64,000 bases of DNA from an uncultured Oscillospiraceae bacterium (GTDB taxonomy: Bacteria; Bacillota; Clostridia; Oscillospirales; Ruminococcaceae). The position numbers and the translations under genes are program-made. Shown here in pieces: positions 32,796-41,786 of this stretch. Position 1 is the stretch's first letter; each line of letters starts with the position of its first letter. The stretch lies in NCBI GenBank assembly GCA_934513685.1, contig CAKSWY010000008.1, positions 22,356-86,355 of the forward strand. The letters are read 5' to 3'. The notes under the pieces were generated by a model, which was not told where the DNA came from, made no database searches, and saw nothing but the letters and a program-made list of their open reading frames with translations.

Positions 32796-35111
32796 TCACT
32801 CCACATTTTTCAAAGCTTCGTCCATGGGCACCCGCCGGATGCGCCGCAGCTCCAGCACGGCCACCGCCGCATAGGCAGCCAGCCCGATGGCCAGCATTTT
32901 CACGTAAAGGTTCGGCTCCACATACAACGGGATCCACCCGCTGATGCTCTCCAGCATGATGGTGTAGAACAGCCATTCCATCACCTTGCTCTCCACCGGC
33001 AGGCTGATAAGCAGGCAGGCCACCACCACCAGCGAGGTGGGCAGCAGGTACAGCCGGGCGATCTCTCCGTCCGAATAGCCCAGAATCTTCGCCATGGAGA
33101 TGGACTGGGCATTCTTTTCAATGACGATTTTGGAGAGCAGATACACCAGCACCACGAAAATGGCCACAGCAAAGCCGTTTACCAGATTCATCATGCTGCC
33201 CATGGAGACCTGCAGCTGCCGGGAGATCTTGGTCAGGGTGTCCAGCGTGGTCACCGACGCGATGTACCGCTCGTCAATGTCGGTGATCGGCTGGTCGGAC
33301 AGATAACCGCAGAAGTAATCCCGGCCCAGATCAAACGTATCGTTCAGCCGGTCTCGCCCCATAAACAGGGCCAGCGAACCCATGTAATCGTAGACGCCGT
33401 CAATGGTAAAGGTATAGGTGTCCGTCTCATAGGGTTCTTTCAGGGTCAGCGTATCCCCCGCCTTCACGCCGTATTTGTCGGCATAGGCCTGCGAGACCCA
33501 GACGCCGTCGGTGTCAATGGGAATGTACCGGCTGCCTGCTTCCACGCCGTAGAGCAGCACCGTTTCGCTTTTGTAGCGCTCCCCCTGCGTGTTCAGGGTG
33601 TAGGCGCTGAATTTCTCCGCGCCCTCCTGCTCGGTTTCCACCTGATGCTGGAACCAGAGCATGGAGACCATGCTCTGCAGCTTCTGCTCCTCATTGGCAG
33701 CCGAAAGTGGCACCTGAAGCAGGTACTGGTAACGGCACAGCAGGTTTTGCTCCATGATCTCCTGATAATGGCTCAGCACCGGCGGGAACATCATGCCGAA
33801 CATCAGCAGCAGGTTGGCAAACAGCACGCCCACCAGCAGCACGGCATAACTGCCCAGATTCTGGGCGATCACCCGCAGGCGGAACCGGCCGAAAAACGGC
33901 ATTCTTGGGCTGAGGGGAATAGCCCGCCGCTGCTTTTTGCGGCTCAGGTCCCGCCGCAGGAACTTCAGCGGTGAGAGGGTGAGGGTGCGCCTCAGAACGG
34001 CCCAGTTGATCACCAGCATCAGCAGCGCGGGCACCACGGTGGTGAGCAGAAAGGCCTCGCTGTTCCAGCGGGTCACATAAGTGGGCAGGCTGTAACTGCC
34101 GTAATACATTCCGGCGCACACGTCCTTCAGCAGTGTGTATCCCAGCACATTTCCCACCACCGCGCTGAACAGCAGAACCATCAGCGGGGCCGCCAGGTAA
34201 TGCCGCACCAGTTCGCTTCGGGTATAGCCGGAAGCCCGCAGCGTGCCGATCACATTGGCCTCTTTGGCAATGGTGTTCACGGTGGTTACACCGAACACAA
34301 AGGCCATAATGGCAATGATGATGTACAGCAGCGCAACCATCATAGCCCGGTCGCTGCCCATATCGTCTCCGGTAAAGGTGATGGCCTGATTCTGGTATTG
34401 GGGCACAAAGCTCTCCAGCTTCACCTCGGCCGTCATCTGCTTCATCAGCTCTTCCGCCCGGTCCTGCTGGGCAGCCTTGTCCACAGGCGGCTCATCGTAC
34501 TTCCAGGCATAATGATAGGTCAGCTGGTCCGTTCCCAGTGCATCAAAGCAGTCTTTTGAAACAATGCCCACGCCGAATTTGACGGAATCGAACATACTGT
34601 CGTTGTTGTCTGAGAAGAGGCAGCTGTAATCTGAAAGGGCCACCAGGCCGCTTATCGTCCAGCGGCGGCCGTCCTCCGTTTCCAGCGTATCGCCCGGCGT
34701 CAGGCCGTTGTTGTCCGCATACATACGGTCAATGGCCACCTCGTCCGCCGTTCGGGGCAGGCTGCCGCTCATCAGGCAAACCAGGTCCACCTGCTCCCGC
34801 GGGGCAAACACCCGCAGGGTGCTGCCGTTGGTGAGGGACTTTTCCACGTAGAAGTTCTCATACAGCTGCACACCCCAGCCCTGCATGGTTTTTACCTGGG
34901 CCTTGTTGGCCTTTTTAGCTAGGTCGAAATAGCCGTCCTCGATGTTGTAGAGGGTAAAGCCCTCCTCATAGGCGGCCAGCAGGCTGCCGTCCGCCACCAG
35001 AAAGCCGGACACAAAGCCGATGGTGGCCGTCAGCAGCAGGAAGATCACCAGATATTTGCCCAGTTCGTCCCGAAGCTCCCGCAGGATGCGTTTTCTCAGG
35101 GGATTTTTCAT
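32796..35111 (-). CDS. ABC transporter permease (FtsX/MacB-type)
   Basis: 771 residues, with about eight to ten membrane helices. An N-terminal helix (YLVIFLLLTATIGFVSGFLVADG) is followed by a large extracytoplasmic domain (60-260). A first FtsX helix block lies near 268-400 (ALLYIIIAIMAFVFGVTTVNT), a second external domain follows, and a second FtsX block lies near 655-760 (VAIFVVLVYLLSKIVIEKNA). This is the mechanotransmission-type ABC permease. ATG at 35111 has AAGGGGG at 8 bases. It lies 11 bases after the ATPase gene. Confidence 0.88.
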   Translation of the reverse strand: MKNPLRKRILRELRDELGKYLVIFLLLTATIGFVSGFLVADGSLLAAYEEGFTLYNIEDGYFDLAKKANKAQVKTMQGWGVQLYENFYVEKSLTNGSTLRVFAPREQVDLVCLMSGSLPRTADEVAIDRMYADNNGLTPGDTLETEDGRRWTISGLVALSDYSCLFSDNNDSMFDSVKFGVGIVSKDCFDALGTDQLTYHYAWKYDEPPVDKAAQQDRAEELMKQMTAEVKLESFVPQYQNQAITFTGDDMGSDRAMMVALLYIIIAIMAFVFGVTTVNTIAKEANVIGTLRASGYTRSELVRHYLAAPLMVLLFSAVVGNVLGYTLLKDVCAGMYYGSYSLPTYVTRWNSEAFLLTTVVPALLMLVINWAVLRRTLTLSPLKFLRRDLSRKKQRRAIPLSPRMPFFGRFRLRVIAQNLGSYAVLLVGVLFANLLLMFGMMFPPVLSHYQEIMEQNLLCRYQYLLQVPLSAANEEQKLQSMVSMLWFQHQVETEQEGAEKFSAYTLNTQGERYKSETVLLYGVEAGSRYIPIDTDGVWVSQAYADKYGVKAGDTLTLKEPYETDTYTFTIDGVYDYMGSLALFMGRDRLNDTFDLGRDYFCGYLSDQPITDIDERYIASVTTLDTLTKISRQLQVSMGSMMNLVNGFAVAIFVVLVYLLSKIVIEKNAQSISMAKILGYSDGEIARLYLLPTSLVVVACLLISLPVESKVMEWLFYTIMLESISGWIPLYVEPNLYVKMLAIGLAAYAAVAVLELRRIRRVPMDEALKNVE

Positions 35112-35122
35112 CGTGCGCCCCC

Positions 35123-35821
35123 TTACCATTCCAGATTTTCCGCCGCCACCCGGTGCTCGTTGCGTCGGTCGCTGCGAATGACCCCATCCCGCATACGCAC
35201 CACCCGGTCGGCCATGTCCTTGATGGCATCGTTGTGCGTTACCATGATGACGGTGTTGCCGTACTTGTGGTTCACCGTTTCGATGAGTTTCAAAATCTCC
35301 TTGGAGGTCTGGTAGTCCAGCGCACCGGTGGGCTCATCGCACAGCAGAATGTCCGGATTCTTCACAATGGCGCGGCCGATGGCCGTGCGCTGCTGCTGGC
35401 CGCCGGAAAGCTGGTTGGGCAGCTTGCTGCGGTGGTCGTACAGGCCCAGAACGTGAAGCAGTTCGTCCACATTCAGGGGGTTCTCGCTCAGGTAAGCCCC
35501 CACCTCAATGTTTTCCCGCACGGTCAGGTTGGGAATCAGGTTGTACATCTGAAAAATATACCCCAGATGGCGGCGGCGGTAGCGGGTGAGCTGCTTTTCC
35601 TTCATGGCCGCCATGCGCTCGCCGTTGATGAAGATGTCGCCCTCGTCCGCCCGGTCAATGCCGCCGATGATGTTCAGCAGGGTGGATTTGCCGGAGCCGG
35701 AGGGGCCCAGCAGCACGCAGAACTCGCCTTTTTCCACCGAAAGCTGAATGCCCTTCAGCACCTCCACCCGGCTGTCGCCTGCCCCGAAGGACTTTTTGAT
35801 CTGGCATATCTCCAAAAACAT
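35123..35821 (-). CDS. ABC transporter ATP-binding protein (MacB/LolD type)
   Basis: 232 residues. Walker A is GPSGSGKS, the Q-loop is FQMYNLIPNLTVRENI, the signature is LSGGQQQR, Walker B is ILLCDEPTGALD, and the switch His is in MVTHN. This is the MacB/LolD/FtsE subgroup, which pairs with FtsX-type permeases such as the next gene. AAAGGTGAG precedes the ATG. It is the first gene of the operon under the promoter/operator at 36027-36075. Confidence 0.93.
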   Translation of the reverse strand: MFLEICQIKKSFGAGDSRVEVLKGIQLSVEKGEFCVLLGPSGSGKSTLLNIIGGIDRADEGDIFINGERMAAMKEKQLTRYRRRHLGYIFQMYNLIPNLTVRENIEVGAYLSENPLNVDELLHVLGLYDHRSKLPNQLSGGQQQRTAIGRAIVKNPDILLCDEPTGALDYQTSKEILKLIETVNHKYGNTVIMVTHNDAIKDMADRVVRMRDGVIRSDRRNEHRVAAENLEW

Positions 35822-36026
35822 CGAATCTCACCTTTTCTCTTCCGTGCAGTTGTATATAGAACCGGAATTCGGCTTTTTCTCGCTTGTGCGGCATTGTCCG
35901 GCCGAGGGCCGCAGGCATACCGCGCCGCCCTCTATGCCGGTGCAAACGATCCCACCGGCCCGCCCCTTTGCCCATAGATTGTTCGATTTGCAGAATTTTT
36001 TGCGGCCCTTTTTTGTGGTCTCCGCA

Positions 36027-36075
36027 AGTTAGTTTTAGCTAACTAAAGATAGCATCTGCAAACCGGTCCCGTCAA
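36027..36075 (-). promoter_or_regulatory. Promoter and operator of the ABC operon
   Basis: The minus-strand promoter is TTGACG (36075-36070), an 18-base spacer and TATCTT (36051-36046). Right after the -10 lies AGTTAGTTTTAGCTAACT (36027-36044), a dyad with 6-bp arms and a 6-base centre, probably covering the transcription start. The arms match the dyad at 30491. The rest of the gap 35822-36026 shows nothing recognisable. Confidence 0.7.
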
Positions 36076-36150
36076 CGCATTGCGGGCTGTAACTGTCCCG
36101 TTTGGACATTTTTCATTGGTTTTGCGCTAGAAACATCCAAAAGCACGCCA

Positions 36151-36179
36151 TAAAAAAAGGAGCGCCGCCCGGGCGCTCC
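36151..36179 (-). terminator. Terminator of the MoxR-VWA-GNAT operon
   Basis: GGAGCGCCG (36159-36167) pairs with GGGCGCTCC (36171-36179) through a G-U-tolerant stem; the minus-strand tail is CTTTTTTTA. Confidence 0.75.
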
Positions 36180-36227
36180 CTTTACAATCTGAAAATTCTG
36201 ATTTTATGCACGGCTAAGTCAGCCATC

Positions 36228-36734
36228 TCACAGGGCACACGCGTATTCACGCAGCATCACGTGGCCGCAGAAGTCCTGAAATTCCTCCCGCCGGCCGGTG
36301 GGCACAAAGCCCAGCCGTTCATACAGGCGAATGGCGGGCAGGTTGCCCTCCACCACATCCAGCAGCAGCGTGGTACCGCCCCGCGCGCGGGCCAGGTCGG
36401 CCATGCGGGTCAGCAGTTCGCCGCCCAGGTTCTGCCCGCGGAACGCCGGATGCACGGCCAGCAGGTGCAGCCACCAGCCCGCCGGGCTTTCTTCCAGCAC
36501 CACGGCGGAGGCAATGCGCGCGCCCTGCCAGGCCAAATGCATGGTTTGCTGTTCCACGGCCTGTTTCAGGCTCTCTTCGCTGGGGTGTGCCCCATACACC
36601 CACAAGGGGGAATATTCCGCACCCTTCAGCGCCTCGCAGATCTCCTGGTAAAACCGATACACCTCCGGAAGCTGTGCCGGTTCGGCCGCCTTAACCTTTA
36701 TCATCGTTTCAACACTCCCGTTCATCGTACTCAT
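36228..36734 (-). CDS. GNAT family N-acetyltransferase
   Basis: 168 residues. The acetyl-CoA motif is LLAVHPAFRGQNLGGELLTRMADLARARGG (R/Q-x-x-G-x-G/A site), followed by LLLDVVEGNLPAIRLYERLGFVPTGRRE, typical of RimI-like GNAT enzymes. The acetyl acceptor is unknown. ATG at 36734 overlaps the TGA of the VWA gene (ATGA) with GGAG just before it, so it is translationally coupled as the third gene. Confidence 0.87.
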   Translation of the reverse strand: MSTMNGSVETMIKVKAAEPAQLPEVYRFYQEICEALKGAEYSPLWVYGAHPSEESLKQAVEQQTMHLAWQGARIASAVVLEESPAGWWLHLLAVHPAFRGQNLGGELLTRMADLARARGGTTLLLDVVEGNLPAIRLYERLGFVPTGRREEFQDFCGHVMLREYACAL

Positions 36735-38119
36735 TTTTCTCCGCCAACCCACGCGGCCTTGCCCCAGGGGGCCTGTGCCTCCTGCTCGGTGAACAACCAC
36801 AGCACCGGAATACCCTGGGCCGCACTCTCCGGTGGGAAGTCCCCTCGACCATCGGTGAACACCACCACGCTGGCAGGGCGCTCATTCTGTGAAAAGCGGG
36901 CCAGCGGCTCAAAGGCCGCCGCAAGGTCGGTGCCGCCGCCCCCTTGAGGGCAAAGCGCAGTCAGTGCTGCCTCATCGGCAAAGGGGAACGGGCCATAGCT
37001 CCGGGTGTCAAAAAAGCCCACCCAGCCGTTGAGCTGCCCGGCGAACTGCTCCAGCGCCCCGCAGATCTCCCCATACACCCGGTTCAGCTCGGTCGAATGC
37101 ACCGAACCGGAGGTATCCACCATAAACAGCACCGGGCGGGCCGCCTGCTCATCCAGTGAAAAGTCCGGCAGAAACAGGCCCGTCTCCTGAAAGCGCCGGT
37201 CCGGCGGCTGAAAGGTGTAATCGCAGGTTTCTTCCTGCAAAAAGCTGTCCAGCAGCCTGCGCCAGTCCCGGGCCGGCACGGGCATTTTCTCCCAGCCGCG
37301 CGCCTGCTCTCCCGGGTCGCGGCCCCGCCGCCGGTCCTTCTCGGTCAGCTCCCGAAGCAGCTGAAGGCCCTCCAGGGCCTCGTCGTTCTGCTCGTTGGGC
37401 TGAGGCAGGCCGATTTTGTGCGGCTCCTCCGGAATTTCAATCAGCTCCGTCTCTTCGTCGCTCATCCGGAAATTCTCCGGCGTTTTGCGGCGGGATTCAT
37501 ACTTGAACTTTTTCTTTTCCTCGGCCTCTTCTGGTGCCAGGCAGAGGTCCGCCGGGTCCGGGTCGGCCGGGCTGAGCACCACCGTCTCCCCGGCACAGGG
37601 GCCGTCCCGGCGCTCCCAGAAGCAATCGGAATCCAGCCGGTAGCCTCGCCGCTTATTCTCAGGCAGGGCCGCCGGGTCAAAGGGAATGTTCCGGAAGGCT
37701 TCCTCCGCCGTGAGCAGCCGCCCCTCCACGCGGGGGTAGAAGGTCTCGTGGTGCAGGTTTCCCAGATGGGTAAAGGCTTCCAGCTGCCAGCCTTCCGCCA
37801 GCAGGTGGGAATTCACCACCACATCGCAGGCCAGATGAAACCGCTCGCCCCGAAACAGCGCCGGGCGATCAAGGTGCCCCAGCCGGATGTGCGCCAGCTG
37901 ATGGGCCAGCATAAACGCCCGCTCCGCCTCGGTCAGGCGTTCCAGCCAATCCGGGTCAAACCAGATGCACCGGCCGTTGGCGGACATATGAAACACCTGC
38001 TTTGTGGCCGCAAACGTCATGGAATACAGAAGGTCTGCGCCGGGGCAATCCGCCAGAATCAGGCGCAGGCGGGCCTCCTGCAGGTTCCGCCGCAGGCGCT
38101 TGATCCGCGCCCCGGTCAT
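36731..38119 (-). CDS. VWA-like protein with degenerate metallopeptidase domain (DUF2201-type)
   Basis: 462 residues. The N-terminal DUF2201-like metallopeptidase region has HQLAHIRLGH (73-82), where Gln74 stands in place of the catalytic Glu of HExxH. A charged linker (about 195-290) leads to a VWA-like domain with the MIDAS start DTSGS near residue 336 and a GGGTD loop. Such proteins pair with MoxR ATPases as chaperone-like complexes. It overlaps the MoxR gene by 4 bases (ATGA) and the GNAT gene likewise, so the three are coupled. Confidence 0.85.
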   Translation of the reverse strand: MTGARIKRLRRNLQEARLRLILADCPGADLLYSMTFAATKQVFHMSANGRCIWFDPDWLERLTEAERAFMLAHQLAHIRLGHLDRPALFRGERFHLACDVVVNSHLLAEGWQLEAFTHLGNLHHETFYPRVEGRLLTAEEAFRNIPFDPAALPENKRRGYRLDSDCFWERRDGPCAGETVVLSPADPDPADLCLAPEEAEEKKKFKYESRRKTPENFRMSDEETELIEIPEEPHKIGLPQPNEQNDEALEGLQLLRELTEKDRRRGRDPGEQARGWEKMPVPARDWRRLLDSFLQEETCDYTFQPPDRRFQETGLFLPDFSLDEQAARPVLFMVDTSGSVHSTELNRVYGEICGALEQFAGQLNGWVGFFDTRSYGPFPFADEAALTALCPQGGGGTDLAAAFEPLARFSQNERPASVVVFTDGRGDFPPESAAQGIPVLWLFTEQEAQAPWGKAAWVGGEK

Positions 38120-39201
38120 TGCAGGCCCTTCTGCAGGGCGGTGCGGAACACTTCATTCTGCCTCAGCAGCGGCCGCAAAGCGGGAATCTGATTGCAGTCC
38201 CGCAAAAATTCGCGGCGGAACTCCCAGGGCAGGCGGCAGGCGTAGGCGATGGCGTGGTCCAGCCCTGTCTGTTCGGGGTGCTGTTGTGCGTAGGCCGCCA
38301 GCGCCGAGCGCAGCGCAATGCGCAGTTCCGGTGCCTTCGGAACAGCCGCCTCTTCCCCGGCAAAAATGACGACGGGGTCCGGAATCTTTTCATAAAGGCC
38401 GCACCAGGTTTTGAAGGGGTAGGCGGTTTCCTCGCCGATGCAGCCGGCCACCAGCGGGTAAACCGCTGTCACGTCCGCCGAGATCGTGTTCAGGAGGTTG
38501 CTGACCATCTCCCAGGAGCGGGGCGTCGGGAAGGCCAGCTGGGTGCCGGAGGGGTCAAAGCGCATGAGGGCGGCCGGGTTGTACTCCAGATAGCCCGTCA
38601 CAAAGGGGTGCACCCCGGCCCGAAGCGCCCAGCGGTGCCAGGCCGCCGCGTCCACCGCCACCTCAAAGTGGCACAGCCGGTTGGCCAGCGCCTTGGGCAT
38701 ATTGTACGCCACCGACTTATCCGTCACCCGGTTTCCCGCTGCGATCACAATGCAGTTTTCCGGCAGACGATGCTCCCCTACCATCCGGTCCAGCGTGATC
38801 TGGTACGCCGCGGCCTGAACCGAGGGCGGCGCGGCGGAAATCTCATCCAGAAACAGAAGATTCAGGACATTTTCGCTCTCATCCATCTGGAAGATTTTCG
38901 GCTTGAGCCAGACAGCCAGCGTCCGGTCGGCATTGGCCGCGGGAATGCCCCGCAGGTCCACCGGGTTGAACAAAAGCAGGCGCACGTCCGTCACCGCTAC
39001 ATGGCGGCCGGTGCCCTGTTCCAGGGCGGCGGCGATCTGCCGCACCGCCTGGGATTTGCCCACGCCCGGCGGCCCCCACAGCATCACCGAGGGAAATTTT
39101 CGGAACGGCGTACCCGACCGAACCATGGCAAGGTAGGCCCGCGAAAGAAGGTTTACCAGCTGTGCCACGTTCAGCGGCGTCAGGTTTTCCGTAGATTCCA
39201 T
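38116..39201 (-). CDS. MoxR-type AAA+ ATPase
   Basis: 361 residues. Walker A is WGPPGVGKSQ, Walker B is LLFLDEISAA, and IAAGNRVTD is the sensor-1 region. The C-terminal lid follows from about 240. MoxR ATPases work with VWA-domain proteins in assembling or activating complexes. ATG at 39201 has GAGGAG at 8 bases. First gene of the three-gene operon; its promoter lies at 39243-39271. Confidence 0.88.
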   Translation of the reverse strand: MESTENLTPLNVAQLVNLLSRAYLAMVRSGTPFRKFPSVMLWGPPGVGKSQAVRQIAAALEQGTGRHVAVTDVRLLLFNPVDLRGIPAANADRTLAVWLKPKIFQMDESENVLNLLFLDEISAAPPSVQAAAYQITLDRMVGEHRLPENCIVIAAGNRVTDKSVAYNMPKALANRLCHFEVAVDAAAWHRWALRAGVHPFVTGYLEYNPAALMRFDPSGTQLAFPTPRSWEMVSNLLNTISADVTAVYPLVAGCIGEETAYPFKTWCGLYEKIPDPVVIFAGEEAAVPKAPELRIALRSALAAYAQQHPEQTGLDHAIAYACRLPWEFRREFLRDCNQIPALRPLLRQNEVFRTALQKGLQ

Positions 39202-39242
39202 TGCAGTCTCCTCTTCTCCGCTCTGCGTTTCTGTTGCTCTCA

Positions 39243-39271
39243 AGTATAGCGGGTTTCCGGGTTCTGTGCAA
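39243..39271 (-). promoter_or_regulatory. Promoter of the MoxR-VWA-GNAT operon
   Basis: On the minus strand TTGCAC (39271-39266), a 17-base spacer and TATACT (39248-39243). Confidence 0.7.
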
Positions 39272-39340
39272 CTGTGCGACCACCTGCCCCGCGCCACGCT
39301 GCCCGGCGGCAGGCGCATTGCCACTGCCCAAAAGGCAGCA

Positions 39341-39380
39341 AAAAAGCAGGGGCAGCACCTTACGGCACTGCCCCTGCTTT
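39341..39380 (-). terminator. Terminator of the rpsB-tsf operon
   Basis: AAAGCAGGGGCAG (39343-39355) pairs with CTGCCCCTGCTTT (39368-39380); the minus-strand tail is TTTTTTGC. Confidence 0.85.
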
Positions 39381-39449
39381 ATTTGCGTTGTGTTCAGCTT
39401 TTTCGGGATATTTCACCCGAACCGTCGTCAAAGTATAGACGGAAGAAGC

Positions 39450-40373
39450 TTACTTCACCATACCGGCAACTTCGGAAGCGAAGTCATCCACGCGCTTCTC
39501 CAGGCCTTCGCCCTTCTCATAGCGCACAAACTTGACAATCTTGATCTCGCCGCCCAGCTCTTTGCCCACCTGAGCGGTGTGCTGAGCCACAGACTGCTTG
39601 TCGTCCTTCACGAAGGCCTGATCCACCAGGCAGTTCTCCTTGTAGAACTTGCCCACCTTGCCCAGGATCATCTTCTCCTTGACGGCCTCGGGCTTGTTGG
39701 CAGTCTTGGGATCGTTGGCCATCTGAGCCAGCAGGATCTCCTTCTCCTTATCCAGCACGTCGGCGGGAACTTCCTCGCGGCAGACGTAGGTGGGGTTGGC
39801 AGCGGCGATCTGCATGGCGATGTCCTTGCCGTAAGTGGCAAACTCGGGCTTCGCAGCCACCTCATCGGTGGTGTCGAAGTTCACCAGCACAGCATGGGTG
39901 CCGCCGGCATGGATGTAGGCAGCGCACACGCCCTCGTAGCGGGTGAAGCGGCGAACCTTGATGTTCTCCTTGATGACCAGGATCAGGTTCTTCAGCGCGT
40001 CATCCACGGTGCCCTCGCCCATCTTGCAGGCCATCAGGGCCTCCACGTCAGCGGGGTTCTCCTTGATGATGACGTCGGCAACCTTCTTCACGAAGTCCAC
40101 GAACTTGTCGTTCTTGGCAACGAAGTCGGTCTCGGCGTTCACTTCCAGGGCAACGCCCACCTTGCACTCGCTGCAGGCAGTGGCGTAAACCATGCCCTCA
40201 GCGGCCACACGGCCGGCCTTCTTGCTGGCGGTAGCCAGGCCCTTCTCACGCAGCAACTCAACAGCCTTGGCGAAATCGCCCTCAGCGTCGGTCAGAGCCT
40301 TCTTGCACTCCATCATGCCGCAGTCGGTCTGCTTGCGCAGCTCCATAACGTCCTTAGCGCTAATAGTAGCCAT
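39450..40373 (-). CDS. tsf: Translation elongation factor Ts
   Basis: 307 residues. The N-terminal UBA-like domain has AKDVMELRKQTDCGMMECKKALTDAEGDFAKA with the TDF-like contact region for EF-Tu. The core follows from about 55 (AAEGMVYA, NAETDFVAKNDKF). It reloads EF-Tu by releasing GDP. Codon use is strongly biased, as for a highly expressed gene. It is 39 bases after rpsB in one operon. Confidence 0.98.
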   Translation of the reverse strand: MATISAKDVMELRKQTDCGMMECKKALTDAEGDFAKAVELLREKGLATASKKAGRVAAEGMVYATACSECKVGVALEVNAETDFVAKNDKFVDFVKKVADVIIKENPADVEALMACKMGEGTVDDALKNLILVIKENIKVRRFTRYEGVCAAYIHAGGTHAVLVNFDTTDEVAAKPEFATYGKDIAMQIAAANPTYVCREEVPADVLDKEKEILLAQMANDPKTANKPEAVKEKMILGKVGKFYKENCLVDQAFVKDDKQSVAQHTAQVGKELGGEIKIVKFVRYEKGEGLEKRVDDFASEVAGMVK

Positions 40374-40412
40374 TTTGAATTTCCCCTTTCAGTTGAAGTG
40401 GTCCTGTGTGAT

Positions 40413-41135
40413 TCAGGCCTCGGCGGGAGCCTCAGCAGCCTCTTCGGTCTGCTCGCCCTGCTTGCCTTCCAGCACAGCGTTGGCCATGGTGCCGGCGATC
40501 AGCTTGACAGCGCGGATGGCGTCGTCGTTGCCGGGGATGACGTAGTCGATCTCATCGGGGTTGCAGTTGGTATCCACAATGGCCACGATGGGGATGTTCA
40601 GCTTGCGGGCCTCAGCAACAGCGATGCGCTCCTTGTGAGGATCGACGATGAACAGAGCCTTGGGCAGACCCTGCATGTTCTTCACGCCGCCCAGGAACTT
40701 CTCCAGCTTTTCGATCTCCAGCTGCAGCTTGACAACTTCCTTCTTGGGCAGCAGATCAAAGGTGCCGTCCTCGCTCATGGTGCGCAGCTGCTCCAGGCGA
40801 TCGATGCGCTTGCGGATGGTGCGGAAGTTGGTCAGCATGCCGCCCAGCCAGCGAGCGTTCACGTAGTGCATGCCGCAGCGGGTAGCCTCATCGCGGATGG
40901 ACTCCTGAGCCTGCTTCTTGGTGCCGACGAACAGGATGTCGCCGCCCTCAGCAGCCACGTCGCGCACGAAGTTGTAAGCCTCGTCCAGCTTCTTCACGGT
41001 CTTCTGCAGATCGATGATGTAGATGCCGTTGCGCTCGGTGAAGATGTAACGGGCCATCTTGGGGTTCCAGCGGCGGGTCTGGTGACCGAAGTGCACGCCG
41101 GCTTCGAGAAGCTGCTTCATAGAAACTACTGCCAT
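40413..41135 (-). CDS. rpsB: 30S ribosomal protein S2
   Basis: 240 residues. Diagnostic stretches are MKQLLEAGVHFGHQTRRWNPKM, GTKKQAQESIRDEA and IPIVAIVDTNCNPDEIDYVIPGNDDAIRA. The C-terminal tail is acidic (EAAEAPAEA). It sits on the solvent side of the small ribosomal subunit. It has GGAGG before the ATG and is followed by tsf, the usual rpsB-tsf order. Confidence 0.98.
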   Translation of the reverse strand: MAVVSMKQLLEAGVHFGHQTRRWNPKMARYIFTERNGIYIIDLQKTVKKLDEAYNFVRDVAAEGGDILFVGTKKQAQESIRDEATRCGMHYVNARWLGGMLTNFRTIRKRIDRLEQLRTMSEDGTFDLLPKKEVVKLQLEIEKLEKFLGGVKNMQGLPKALFIVDPHKERIAVAEARKLNIPIVAIVDTNCNPDEIDYVIPGNDDAIRAVKLIAGTMANAVLEGKQGEQTEEAAEAPAEA

Positions 41136-41239
41136 GGTTAAAAATCCTCCAAATCAAATTGTTTTTCCTCCGCATTGCCTGCATGATCTCCAACCCAAAG
41201 GCACAAGAAACCAAAGCAATGCGTGCGTATTGCTGGTAT

Positions 41240-41268
41240 AGTATACCACAGCGCTTTGCCGATTACAA
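41240..41268 (-). promoter_or_regulatory. rpsB-tsf promoter
   Basis: On the minus strand TTGTAA (41268-41263), a 17-base spacer and TATACT (41245-41240). The roughly 100-base leader may hold the usual S2 autoregulatory structure; I could not identify it. Confidence 0.65.
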
Positions 41269-41303
41269 GCGATTTTTTCAAAAGTTTTGATCTTTTTTGC
41301 GCA

Positions 41304-41582
41304 TTACCGTCCCAGCAGCCGCCGAAGCAGGCCGGGCTTTTCGGGAATGGCCACCTCGGTGTTTACCAGAATCACGTCCTCGCCCCACTGGGCAAGGTCC
41401 CGCCAGGGCAGGGTGATGTCCTCCTGCCGCCCCAGAAGCCCGAACAGCCGCGGGCGGCCGTGCAGGATCAGCCCCTCGATTCCGCCGGTCTCCGGCGAAA
41501 AGGCCAGGTCATCCACGCGCCCCAGGTTGGCCCCCGTGCGCGCCTGAATGACGTCTTTGCGGTGCAGCTCCTCCAATGTCAT
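41304..41582 (-). CDS. YlmC/YmxH family PRC-barrel protein
   Basis: 92 residues. MTLEELHRKDVIQARTGANLGRVDDLAFSPETGGIEGLILHG is the PRC-barrel start seen in the YlmC/YmxH family of spore formers, where an N-terminal RxKDVIN-like stretch is typical. The family is linked to sporulation or division, with no proven biochemical role. ATG at 41582 has AAGGAGG at 8 bases; the frame extends further upstream without a site. It lies just upstream of the rpsB promoter and is separately transcribed. Confidence 0.8.
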   Translation of the reverse strand: MTLEELHRKDVIQARTGANLGRVDDLAFSPETGGIEGLILHGRPRLFGLLGRQEDITLPWRDLAQWGEDVILVNTEVAIPEKPGLLRRLLGR

Positions 41583-41660
41583 ACCGGGTTCCTCCTTTTT
41601 CGCCGCCCCGGCCGGCGGCCGGGCAAAATGTGACGGTTTTCTTAAAAGTATGCGGGAACT

Positions 41661-41689
41661 TTGTATTGCAGCCGTTTTTCGTGTATAAT
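41661..41689 (+). promoter_or_regulatory. Promoter of the HAD hydrolase gene
   Basis: TTGTAT (41661-41666), a 17-base spacer and a perfect TATAAT (41684-41689). Confidence 0.7.
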
Positions 41690-41786
41690 AATTGTTGTTC
41701 AACGCGTGCCGTCTGGTGTGCGCTGCGGTATTTTACGGCCTTGGCAGATACGCTCTGCTATACTATATAAATAAGGAGACTCCCTT

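Noticed and set aside
39201..41141. Long open frame opposite tsf and rpsB
   Set aside because: It spans two certain housekeeping genes on the other strand and reads as low-complexity Leu/His/Ala sequence.
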